Made by a program: the position numbers and the translations under genes. From Bolinopsis microptera (lineage: Eukaryota; Ctenophora; Tentaculata; Lobata; Bolinopsidae), in the NCBI RefSeq assembly GCF_026151205.1, contig NC_087078.1, positions 12,693,118 through 12,757,117 on the forward strand: a stretch of 64,000 nt of DNA. The letters are read 5' to 3'. The notes under the pieces were generated by a model. The model saw only the letters and a program-made list of their open reading frames with translations, was not told where the DNA came from and searched no databases. Below, in pieces: positions 45,801 to 55,790 of this stretch. Positions within the stretch are counted from its first letter, which is position 1, and each line of letters opens with the position of its first letter.

Positions 45801-46550
45801 TCGTCAGTCCTCCTCCTCATCGTCCTACTCAGTCCTCCCCCAGTCATCCTCCTCCTCAGTCCTCCCCAAGTCCTCCTCTTCCTCGGTCCTCCCCCAGTCC
45901 TCCTTCTCCTTATCCTCATCCTCATTCCTCCTCCTCAGTCCTCCTCCTCCTCCTTCTCCTTCTTATCAGTCCTCTTCCTCAGTCCTCCTCCTCGTCCTCG
46001 CTCTCGTCCTCCTCCTCCTCCCCGTCCTCAGTCCTCCTCCTCCTCCTCCTCATCAGTCCTCCTCCTCCTCTTCAGTCCTCCTCATGAGTCCTTCTCCTTA
46101 TCCTCCTCCACCTCCTGAGTCATCCTCCTCCTCCTCCACATTCTCCTCCTTATCCTCCTCCTCCTCAGTCCTCCTTAGTCTTTCTCCTCAGTCCTCCTTA
46201 GTCCTCGTCCTCCTTAGTCTTTCTCCTCAGTCCTCCTCCTCCTCCTCATGAGTCTCATCCTCCTCATCCTTCTCCTTAGTCCTCCTCCTCTTCCTCAGTC
46301 CTACTCCTCAGTCCTCCTCCTCTTCCTCATCCTCCTCATCCTCTTCAGTCCTCTTCCTCAGCTCTCATCTTCTTCCTCCTCAGTCTTCCTCCTCTTCAGT
46401 CCCCAGTCCTCCTCCTACTCGTCAGTCCTCCTCCTCCTCCTCCTCGTCCTCATCCTCCTCATCCTCCTCGTCCTCCTCCTCCTCCTCAGTCCTCCTCCTC
46501 CTCTTCCTCAGTCCTCCTTCTCCTTCTCCTTCTTCTCCTCCTACTCCTAA
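42888..46550. repeat. ~960-bp higher-order repeat, three copies
   Basis: Copy 1 is 42,888-43,863 (976 bp), copy 2 is 44,847-45,806 (960 bp) and copy 3 starts at 45,807. Copies 1 and 2 encode identical stretches (43,181-43,426 and 45,124-45,369) and differ near their start by a ~16-bp indel. Copy 3 is near-identical for ~370 bp, then lacks an internal ~170-bp segment. The spacing between copies 1 and 2 is one period plus the inserted LINE. Confidence 0.85.
43864..44846 (+). mobile_element. 5'-truncated LINE inserted in the CT satellite
   Basis: Open from the catalytic FADDSKLHKN (43,871) for 295 codons to TGA at 44,758, covering palm end, thumb and C-terminus (KDLGVYVDSDLSWRQHI, YVRSIAEYCCALWSP, ESIQRSFTAKI, ERLKQLDLYSLQRRRERY) of a jockey/CR1-type reverse transcriptase. 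The 5' truncation falls just before the catalytic Asp pair. The 3' tail ends in short repeats ACCCAAGGTACCCAAGGTA. Comparison with the uninterrupted satellite copies defines both junctions to the base (CCTCA | insert | GTCCTCC) with no target duplication. The intact frame and clean edges indicate a recent event. Confidence 0.88.
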
Positions 46551-47542
46551 GTCCTCCTCCTCCTCCTCCTCAGTCCTCCTCCTCCTTCTCCTCCTTTTCC
46601 TCCTTCTCCTCCTTCTCCTCCTACTCCTAAGTCCTCCTCCTCCTCAGTCCTCCCCCAGTCCACCTCCTCATCAGTCCTCCGCCAGTCCTCCTTCTCCTCC
46701 TTCTCATCCTCAGTCCTCCTCCTCATCATCCTCCTCAGTCCTCCCTCAGTCCTCCTCCTCAGTCCTCCCTAAGTCCTCCTCTTCCTCAGTCCTCCCCCAG
46801 TCCTCCTTCTCCTCTTCATCATCAGTCCTCCTCCTCAGTCCTCGTCCTCGTCCTTCTCCTTCTTATCAGTCCTCCTCCTCAGTCTTCCTCCTCGTCCTCG
46901 CTCTCGTCCTCCTCCTCAGTCCTCCTCGTCCTTAGTCTTCCTCCTCCTCACCAATCAGCTGCTCCTCTTCCTCAGTCCTCCCTCTCCTCTTCAGTCCTCC
47001 TCCTCCTCAGTCCTCCTCCTCCTCAGTCCTCCTCGGTCCTTCTCCTCCTCCTCAGTCCTCCCCAGTCCTCCTCTTTCTCCTCAGTTTTCCTCCTTCTCCT
47101 CCTCCTCCTCCTCAGTTCTCCTCCTCACCCTCCTTCTCCTTCTCCTCTTCCTTCTCCTCCTAATCAGTCCTCCTCCTCAGTCGTCCTCCTCCTCGTCCTT
47201 AGTCATCGTCCTCATCCTCATCGTCCTTAGTCCTCGTCCTCATCCTCCAAGTCCTTGTCCTTAGTCCTCGTCCTCATCCTCCTAGTCCTGGTCCTGGTCC
47301 TCCTCTGTCCTCCTCAGTCCTCCTTCTCCTCAGTCCTCAGTCCTCCTCCTCAGTCCTCTTCCTCCTCATCAGTCCTCCCCCAGTCCTCCTTCTCCTCCTC
47401 GTCATCCTCAGTCCTCCTCCTCCTTCTTATCAGTCCTCCTCCTCAGTCCTCGTCCTCGCTCTCGTCCTCCTCCTCAGTCCTCGTCGTCCTTAGCCCTCGC
47501 GTTCTCTTAGTCCTCCTCCTCCCCGTCCTCAGTCCTCCTCTT

Positions 47543-47588
47543 GAAATGGGTAGCACGGTCAATGGTCATTAACCGTGCTACCCATTTC
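47543..47588. repeat. Perfect 17-bp-stem palindrome
   Basis: GAAATGGGTAGCACGGT (47,543-47,559) and its exact complement (47,572-47,588) flank 12 nt. Inner AATG/CATT can extend the stem. It lies exactly at the end of the CT satellite, where the sequence returns to normal composition. Confidence 0.9.
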
Positions 47589-47973
47589 TGCAGATAGCCT
47601 GTTACAAATTGTGGAGACAATTTAAATCAAAAGTTACTAAAGCGTTCTCTATTTGTTACGATTGCTATTACCAACCGTACCTCTTTCAATTGTGGACCGG
47701 GGTGGATGTTTCTGTCAAACAAGAGTTGATACGACAGTGTGTTGTTTTTCGGACGAAACGATTCTTGTTTGGAACTAGAAACCATTTTGGGGTTCTGGGA
47801 CCACCACCAATCGATTTCTTGTCATATTTAAGTACAGAAATAGCTACCTATATCGCCTAGAAACCTCAGAGGAAAGATTTAAATTTTCCCGATTTTTCCG
47901 ATATGAGGGTTGATGAGGCCAAAATCGGAATCGGAATGATCGGAATGATCGGGTTGGACCCCCCCCAATATAT

Positions 47974-48123
47974 CATTTGGTTTTACCCTTCTGACGTACC
48001 ACGTTCTTTACTGAACATCTTGATTAATTAAATTCCATTCTGTAGCCAGTTTTTATACCAACACACTCTAACCGATACTATCACATAGCAAGGAACCGTG
48101 AATGGAGTCGTGACTGTCATACC
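47974..48123. other. Presumed 5' region of NOS1AP-like gene 1
   Basis: Short spacer between element 2 and the candidate first exon. If that exon is right, the promoter lies here or within element 2. No TATA box was recognised. Confidence 0.25.
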
Positions 48124-48166
48124 ATGAGTCTTAGATGGGCTCGATTTCGGTCTCGCAGACTCAGAA
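48124..48166 (+). CDS. NOS1AP-like gene 1: candidate first coding exon
   Basis: The ATG (context ACCATGA, A at -3) opens 14 codons plus one base (MSLRWARFRSRRLR), followed by a strong donor GTAAGTAA from 48,167. The single leftover base completes an Arg codon with the two leading bases of the exon at 52,677, so the splice is in phase. Known family members have a short basic N-terminus directly before the PTB domain, which fits. The assignment rests on phase, donor and position only. The intron created (4.5 kb) contains the 52-bp satellite. Confidence 0.45.
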
Positions 48167-48434
48167 GTAAGTAACATATTATTATATCACAACATACAAC
48201 CACACTTAAAAAGTGACAAATACCTAGTGACAAATCCCGGGATCTTACTTAGTTGTTACCTTTTTAGTGTCGTGCATATTATTATGATATTAGGTGTGAG
48301 CTGATGACGGAACACGGTTTGTGATAGTAGAGATGTCATTACATGGCTTCAGTATTAGAGTTGCTGTGTCAACTCACCCTCTACCCTCCTGTGCTGCGTT
48401 ACGTTTAGACCTTCCCTTTTTTTTCCTCTCGTGT

Positions 48435-48458
48435 ACTCTCTCTCTCTCTCTCTCTCTC
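48435..48458. repeat. (CT)n microsatellite
   Basis: About twelve CT dinucleotides in the putative first intron. Confidence 0.9.
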
Positions 48459-48682
48459 AGTACTTGTGTTTCTTATCGGCACGCGTTGTAGTTATAAGTT
48501 ATTTGGTTGAAGCAGCTTGTTTTCAGAATACACCCTCAGTGTGATCATGTTCGCTAATAATGGTTAGCTCCTACTAATTTGATGTGATTGTTGGGTACCA
48601 CTTACTCATTAGATTCTCATTCTCGACCAAGTCATAACAAGTTCGATTAATTTGATGTCAACATGATATTGATGTTTGACTG

Positions 48683-51600
48683 CCAGGGAGTGTAGAACGT
48701 ACACCCAAACACTCCCTCACCAGTCACCTGACTAACAGGGAGTGTAGAACGTACACACAAACACTCCCTCACCAGTCACCTGACTAGCAGGGAGTGTAGA
48801 ACGTACACCCAAACACTCCCTCACCAGTCACCTGACTAACAGGGAGTGTAGAACGTACACACAAACACTCCCTCACCAGTCACCTGACTAACAGGGAGTG
48901 TAGAACGTACACACAAACACTCCCTCACCAGTCACCTGACTAACAGCCAACAGGGAGTGTAGAACGTACACACAAACACTCCCTCACCAGTCACCTGACT
49001 AACAGGGAGTGTAGAACGTACACACAAACACTCCCTCACCAGTCACCTGACTAACAGGGAGTGTAGAACGTACACTCAAACACTCCCTCACCAGTCACCT
49101 GACTAACAGGGAGTGTAGAACGTACACACAAACACTCCCTCACCAGTCACCTGACTAACAGGGAGTGTAGAACGTACACTCAAACACTCCCTCACCAGTC
49201 ACCTGACTAACAGCCAACAGGGAGTGTAGAACGTACACACAAACACTCCCTCACCAGTCACCTGACTAACAAGGAGTGTAGAACGTACACACAAACACTC
49301 CCTCACCAGTCACCGGACTAACAGCCAACAGGGAGTGTAGAACGTACACACAAACACTCCCTCACCAGTCACCTGACTAACAGAGAGTGTAGAACGTACA
49401 CCCAAACACTCCCTCACCAGTCACCTGACTAACAGCCAACAGGGAGTGTAGAACGTACACACAAACACTCCCTCACCAGTCACCTGACTAACAGGGAGTG
49501 TAGAACGTACACCCAAACACTCCCTCACCAGTCACCTGACTAACAGCCAACAGGGAGTGTAGAACGTACACACAAACACTCCCTCACCAGTCACCTGACT
49601 AACAGGGAGTGTAGAACGTACACCCAAACACTCCCTCACCAGTCACCTGACTAGCAGGGAGTGTAGAACGTACACACAAACACTCCCTCACCAGTCACCT
49701 GACTAACAGGGAGTGTAGAACGTACACTCAAACACTCCCTCACCAGTCACCTGACTAACAGGGAGTGTAGAACGTACACACAAACACTCCCTCACCAGTC
49801 ACCTGACTAACAGGGAGTGTAGAACGTACACTCAAACACTCCCTCACCAGTCACCTGACTAACAGGGAGTGTAGAACGTACACACAAACACTCCCTCACC
49901 AGTCACCTGACTAGCAGGGAGTGTAGAACGTACACCCAAACACTCCCTCACCAGTCACCTGACTAGCAGGGAGTGTAGAACGTACACCCAAACACTCCCT
50001 CACCAGTCACCTGACTAGCAGGGAGTGTAGAACGTACACCCAAACACTCCCTAACCAGTCACCTGACTAACAGAGAGTGTAGAACGTACACACAAACACT
50101 CCCTCACCAGTCACCTGACTAACAGGGAGTGTAGAAACTAGAACGTACACCCAAACACTCCCTCACCAGTCACCTGACTAACAGGGAGTGTAGAACGTAC
50201 ACCCAAACACTCCCTCACCAGTCACCTGACTAACAGGGAGTGTAGAACGTACACTCAAACACTCCCTCACCAGTCACCTGACTAACAGCCAACAGGGAGT
50301 GTAGAACGTACACACAAACACTCCCTCACCAGTCACCTGACTAACAGAGAGTGTAGAACGTGCACCCAAACACTCCCTCACCAGTCACCTGACTAACAGC
50401 CAACAGGGAGTGTAGAACGTACACACAAACACTCCCTCACCAGTCACCTGACTAACAGGGAGTGTAAAACGTACACCCAAACACTCCCTCACCAGTCACC
50501 TGACTAACAGGGAGTGTAGAACGTACACTCAAACACTCCCTCACCAGTCACCTGACTAACAGGGAGTGTAGAACGTACACCCAAACACTCCCTCGCCAGT
50601 CACCTAACTGCTAGGGAGTGTAGAACGTACACACAAACACTCCCTCACCAGTCACCTGACTAACAGGGAGTGTAGAACGTACACCCAAACACTCCCTCAC
50701 CAGTCACCTGACTAACAGGGAGTGTAGAACGTACACCCAAACACTCCCTCACCAGTCACCTGACTAACAGGGAGTGTAGAACGTACACCCAAACACTCCC
50801 TCACCAGTCACCTGACTAACAGGGAGTGTAGAACGTACACACAAACACTCCCTCACCAGTCACCTGACTAACAGGGAGTGTAGAACGTACACCCAAACAC
50901 TCCCTCACCAGTCACCTGACTAACAGGGAGTGTAGAACGTACACCCAAACACTCCCTCACCAGTCACCTGACTAACAGGGAGTGTAGAACGTACACACAA
51001 ACACTCCCTCACCAGTCACCTGACTAACAGGGAGTGTAGAACGTACACCCAAACACTCCCTCACCAGTCACCTGACTAACAGGGAGTGTAGAACGTACAC
51101 CCAAACACTCCCTCACCAGTCACCTGACTAACAGGGAGTGTAGAACGTACACCCAAACACTCCCTCACCAGTCACCTGACTAACAGAGAGTGTAGAACGT
51201 ACACCCAAACACTCCCTCACCAGTCACCTGACTAACAGGGAGTGTAGAACGTACACCCAAACACTCCCTCACCAGTCACCTGACTAACAGGGAGTGTAGA
51301 ACGTACACACAAACACTCCCTCACCAGTCACCTGACTAACGGAGAGTGTAGAACGTACACCCAAACACTCCTTCACCAGTCACCTGACTAACAGGGAGTG
51401 TAGAACGTACACCCAAACACTCCCTCACCAGTCACCTGACTAACAGAGAGTGTAGAACGTACACCCAAACACTCCCTCACCAGTCACCTGACTAACAGGG
51501 AGTGTAGAACGTACACCCAAACACTCCCTCACCAGTCACCTGACTAACAGGGAGTGTAGAACGTACACCCAAACACTCCCTCACCAGTCACCTGACTAAC

Positions 51601-51795
51601 ATGGAGTGTAGAACGTACACCCAAACACTCCCTCACCAGTCACCTGACTAACGGAGAGTGTAGAACGTACACCCAAACACTCCCTCACCAGTCACCTGAC
51701 TAACAGGGAGTGTAGAACGTACACTCAAACACTCCCTCACCAGTCACCTGACTAACAGAGAGTGTAGAACGTACACCCAAACACTCCCTCACCAG
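48683..51795. repeat. 52-bp minisatellite, about 59 copies
   Basis: The unit contains GGGAGTGTAGAACGTACAC, then (A/C/T)CAAACACTCCC, then TCACCAGTCACCTGACTAACA. Units are almost identical over 3.1 kb. Each has an internal 8-bp inverted repeat (GGGAGTGT/ACACTCCC) with a 15-nt loop. One base is a three-state variant (A, C or T after GTACAC), and about eight units carry a GCCAACA insertion before GGGAG. It lies in the putative first intron of the NOS1AP-like gene. It is not a CRISPR array, as there are no unique spacers. Confidence 0.96.
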
Positions 51796-52676
51796 TCACG
51801 TGACAAATCACGTGATCAGTATCCTGACTAATCTTTTACGTTCGAATGTATTATACATCTCGTTTGAAACATGCTCCCTAATTCTAAGAATGATCCTGCC
51901 AACAGTATTATACAGTGCCGGAAACCTTCTTTTATGACTAGTATGATGTAATCGCGCTAACCATCCCTAATATAATACACAGCCTATATTATAATATAAT
52001 GCGATGTATGCTGAGGACTCGTCTAAACTTGATCAGAGTGTTTGGTAGTTAGTAGTAGTAGTTTGTTTTGTAGTTTGATGTTCATGAACTGCGTGTATTT
52101 GGTGTGTGTAAAGAATGTAACAAACTATGTAAACTATGCAGTAAACATTCATTTCTGTACACTGTACAGTAACATAAACAAATAGACATTAGACAAAGAC
52201 CTGCATTCTAGACATTAGACATTATTATCATGCATTATTTATCAATTACCAATGACTAGACCTGGACTAATGTATGTACTGTAAACGTATGTATGATCCA
52301 GTGGGCGGTCAGTGATCTGTGTGATAAATGATTTACAATAGAAAACGCTTTTTATCAAGTCATACTTATATTGGGTCGCATTTCTAATTTCAGCCTTCAA
52401 CATTAGGAGAAGTTTAAGAATCTGACAAGTGTTCTTGTTGGTATTATGTTTGGTAAAGGATCGCGATGACAACACAAAAGTCAAAACAATATAATATTCC
52501 ATTTTACCCACCCCTGATATTTAACCACATAATTTCCCAACGGGAGCGCAATATTTCTAAATCAACTAACTACCTGAACTCTTATAATAATTAAACTCAC
52601 TGTAACATACTTACATATGAATAATATATTATGCAGCTATAAATAGTAATAATATAATAACATGCGTGTCCTGCAG
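51796..52676. other. Intronic sequence upstream of PTB exon
   Basis: AT-rich. The 89-codon minus-strand frame at 52,242-52,511 is not recognised. Ends in the acceptor TGCGTGTCCTGCAG. Confidence 0.4.
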
Positions 52677-52777
52677 GAGGTACGGGGAAGTACGAGGTTG
52701 TGGATGATGGAGACGACGTCAGATTGCCTCTCCACAATGACGATATCTTCCAACACGGCATTACTTTCCCCGTCAAG
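52677..52777 (+). CDS. NOS1AP: NOS1AP-like gene 1: first PTB-domain exon
   Basis: Bounded by acceptor GTCCTGCAG and donor GTAAAT. 101 nt give two phase-completing bases plus 33 codons ending in phase 0: GKYEVVDDGDDVRLPLHNDD, then IFQHGITFPVK. This is the start of the NOS1AP/CAPON PTB domain, where the family shows a K-Y-x-L/V-V-D-D-G, a PLHN and an FQHGI-F-x-x-K pattern. The protein is a cytosolic adaptor joining neuronal nitric oxide synthase to partners, and the PTB domain binds small GTPases and scaffold proteins. The minus-strand frames at 52,597-52,843 are shadows of this exon. Confidence 0.88.
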
Positions 52778-54204
52778 GTAAATATTAACGTTGATTGGTC
52801 TCTCTTCGGCTGTTGATTGGTTGGCTGATCTGTCACGTGTCAAAACAAACGAGGGAAGCCCGCCAAATTTATAAAATCGGGATATTGTTAGCGCTCAGGG
52901 CTGATCGCATTGGGAGCTGGAGTGTGGAGAGCTGGGGTGCATTGTGATTTGTAGTTCTGTCAGCCAACTATACACAATCATCCGCGCTTATGTTGTAATA
53001 TTCTGTACTCAGTAGTTCTACGTGAGGTTTTTGAACCAGCTGTACTATTACACAGTGTCACAGTGCAGTGTCACAGTGTCACTACCCTCATGTTCTCATA
53101 ATGTAGGGTTATAGCTGAGAGTAATGTCTCTAACTGGCAAAGGGCTTGGTAATAAGCTTGACAATAAGCTTGTGTAATGGGCAGTGGGCACATATCCAAA
53201 CACCAGGGAAACTCGAAAGTAAAAGTTGCTCCTGAAGCAATTATGTGAACAGAAATGCCGTGGAAGCAGACACGGGACACCTATGTTTCAATATAATGAA
53301 TAATGAATATTAATGAAGTGCCGTAGAAACTTTGTCGTCTGTATTTTGAAGAGCGTTTGATATAACTTACAATTTAGATTTTAATGTAACGGCTTCATTT
53401 CGTTAGACTCATAGTTGTAATCACACAGTGTCATGGATGGTATGATATAGAGATAATCGTCCAAACATTGCTAACATGACATCAATCAAATCAGGGGACA
53501 CACTAATTAGTTATCTAACTAATCATCTAATTAACTAGTTATCTAACAGCCATGATAGACTAGTGAGACCACTATCACTGTTCTATTTTACCACCTTTAC
53601 CACTTTTACCGCTTAATGAAAAGTTTTGTCCTTCCTCACTACTCACCAGCCACCACTCCCAATTTTCCACCTCATAAAATAACAGCTATTCGGTTTGTGG
53701 GAGTGCAGTAGGTGTCACAATATACGCGTGATGTGCATCACACACACACATAATATATAATATATTATATACAACTTATTGAACATGTCATGTGGTCATC
53801 ACGAGCCACCCCGCCTACCCTCAATCACCAGGCAGATAGGTTGACGCACAACTCGTTCAAGTGATGAAGGGAAGATGGGGGAACGGCCGGTTTTGTCCAG
53901 GAACCCTCTGGAAGTATTCTGCAACCGCTGAAATTGTTCTCGAACGGTCCAGAGCACACAGCCTGGAGACACAGCGTGCAGCATGTGTTAACGCCTGAAA
54001 TTGGTTAGGTGTATGTCTGCCAAAATTCAGCCCTTCTAAATGTTTGGCATATTTCTTGTGACATGTTAATGACTATGTGTGAGATATACATGTGTTTGAT
54101 AAATTATCTGACATATTTCCCATTTTTGGTAAGATGGGTTATCAGTGTTGACTTCTAAGGTTTAGGAACAGAGGCAACATTTGGGCACGGCATATCAAAT
54201 ATGC
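52778..54204. other. Start of 8.3-kb intron 2
   Basis: AT-rich noncoding sequence with a short (CA)n/TATA-rich patch near 53,738-53,772. No exon was recognised. Downstream this intron continues with a palindrome, a ~118-bp array, a LINE fragment and a 21/42-bp array. Confidence 0.5.
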
Positions 54205-54259
54205 GGGATCGCATAATTAGCGAAAATATGCCGCATATTTTCGCTGATTATGCGATCCC
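54205..54259. repeat. 55-bp near-perfect palindrome
   Basis: GGGATCGCATAATTAGCGAA plus AATATGC is followed after one base by its complement ending GATTATGCGATCCC. The 27-bp arms contain one mismatch (T/G). The loop is essentially absent, so cruciform or snap-back potential is high. No flanking duplication was recognised. Confidence 0.92.
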
Positions 54260-54534
54260 ACTTCTATCCTCATTTTTATTACAAAGTTACACTAAGGTTT
54301 TTTTTTTACAAATGTCTCAGACCCATAGCTAGATCTGTGAATTTTAGGCAGACCCACTCGACAGCGGCCAAATTTTGCGCATTATGAGCCCCAAGCCCGA
54401 TACCCACTTTGCCTCCCAATTATATTATCATCTCGTAACTTCATAATGAAGGTTCCGTTATTCATTTAAAGATTAAGTTTTTTCGATTCTGGGCACGTAG
54501 CCCGACACGACACGTAGCCGGGGCGAAGCTCCTT

Positions 54535-55770
54535 TGGTTCGCTAGGGAGGGGGGAAGGCGCAGCCCCCCAGAAAATTTTTGAGAAATTATGTGTTAAAGA
54601 CGACATTTGGCAAGAAATTTGTAGGACAGTAATAATCAGACATCACAATAATACAAAGTTGGGGGGCTAGGGGGGCGCAGCCCTGGCCTTCGGAAAATTT
54701 TTGAGAAATAGGGTGTTCCAGACGACATTTGTCGGACAGCAATAATCAGACATTACAATAATACAAGGTTGGTGGGCTTGGGGGCGCAACCCCCGGAAAA
54801 TTTTTGAGAAATAGGGTGATTCAGACGACATTTGGCATTAAAGAAATTTGTAGGACAGCAATAATCATACATCAGAATAATATAAAGTTGGTGGACTAGG
54901 GGAGCGAACCCCCAGCAAAATTTTTAAGAAATAGGGTGATTAAAACGGCATTTGGCATTAAAGAAATTTGGGGACAGTAATAATCAGACATCACAATAAT
55001 ATAAAGTTGGGGGGCCGGGGGGGGGGGGCGCAGCCCCCCAGAAAACTTTTGAGAAATAATGTGTTTTCGACGACATTTGGCATTAAAGAAATTTGTAGGA
55101 CAGTAATAATCAGACATCACAATAATAAAAAGTTGGGAGGCTAGGGGGGCGCACCCCCCGGAAAATTTTTGAGAAATAGGGTGATTCAGACGACATTAGG
55201 CATTAAAGAAATTAGTAGGGCAGTAATAATCAGACATCCCAATAATATAAAGTTGGTTGGCTAGGGAGGGGGGGGGGGGCGAAGCCAATCAGAAAATTTT
55301 TGAGAAATTATGTGTTTTAGACGACATTTGGCAATAAAGAAATTTGTAGGACAGTAATTATAATCAGACATCACAATAATACAAAGTTGGAGGGCTAGGC
55401 AGGCGCAGCCCTGGCCTTCGGAAACTTTTTGAGAAATAGGGTGTTCCAGACGACATTTGTGGGACAGCAATAATCAGACATTACAATAATACAAGGTTGG
55501 TGGGCTGGGGGGGCACAGTAATAATCAGACATCACAATAACATAAAGTTGGGAGACTGGGGGGGGGGGGGCGCAGCCCCCAAGAAAATTTTTAGAAATTA
55601 TTTGTTTTAGACGACATTAGGCATTAAAGAAATTTGTAGGACGGCGATAATACAAAGTTGGGGGTGCAGCCCCCGGAAAATTTTTGAGAAATAGGGTGTT
55701 TCAGACGACATTTGGCATTAGAAATTTGTAATTTCAGACATTACAATAATACAAAGTTGGGGGCTAGGGG
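54535..55770. repeat. ~118-bp tandem array with G-run hairpins, about 10 copies
   Basis: Repeating blocks are GAAAATTTTTGAGAAAT, AGACGACATTTGGCATTAAA, GAAATTTGTAGGACAG, AATAATCAGACATCACAATA, AAAGTTGGGGGGCT and GGGGGGCGCAGCCCCC. Spacing varies from about 95 to 160 bp, largely through G-run length. GGGGGGCGCAGCCCCCC can fold on itself in each unit. The array ends directly against the LINE endonuclease fragment. Confidence 0.9.
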
Positions 55771-55790
55771 GGAACTCAGTACTTGTCACA

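Larger units (their letters stand above)
41794..47541. repeat. CT-rich (CTC/AGT) satellite filling element 2
   Basis: Almost 5 kb of pyrimidine-rich plus strand made of CCTCCTCAGTCCTCC-like units, interrupted only by a LINE (43,864-44,846). All Ser/Pro/Leu-rich (plus) and Arg/Gly/Glu-rich (minus) frames here are repeat artefacts. From 42,888 the array has a higher-order period of 960-976 bp. Confidence 0.92.
41225..47973. mobile_element. G-run-terminated foldback-like element 2 (6.7 kb)
   Basis: An exact 8-bp direct repeat CAATATAT (41,225-41,232 and 47,966-47,973) flanks 41,233-47,965. The ends are a perfect 18-bp inverted repeat, GGGGGGGTCCAACCCGAT. Inside each end a ~37-bp block with ATGAGGGTTGATGAGGCC and AAAATCGGAATCGGA appears in the same direction on both sides (41,253 and 47,899), the outer-inverted/inner-direct plan of element 1. 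The leader (41,727-41,793: GGGGATCATGTTTT, CCCTATATTTTCAAAACGG) is shared with element 1. The bulk is CT-rich repeat, a nested LINE and a palindrome. No transposase frame was seen; 47,609-47,860 (83 codons) is unrecognised. An 8-bp duplication fits several superfamilies (hAT, P, Merlin), so none is assigned. Confidence 0.8.

Noticed and set aside
47609..47860. 83-codon frame as the transposase of element 2
   Set aside because: Too short, no DDE or zinc-finger signature recognised.
48683..51795. CRISPR-like array of palindromic repeats
   Set aside because: Whole 52-bp units are repeated with no unique spacers, and the host is eukaryotic; it is a minisatellite.
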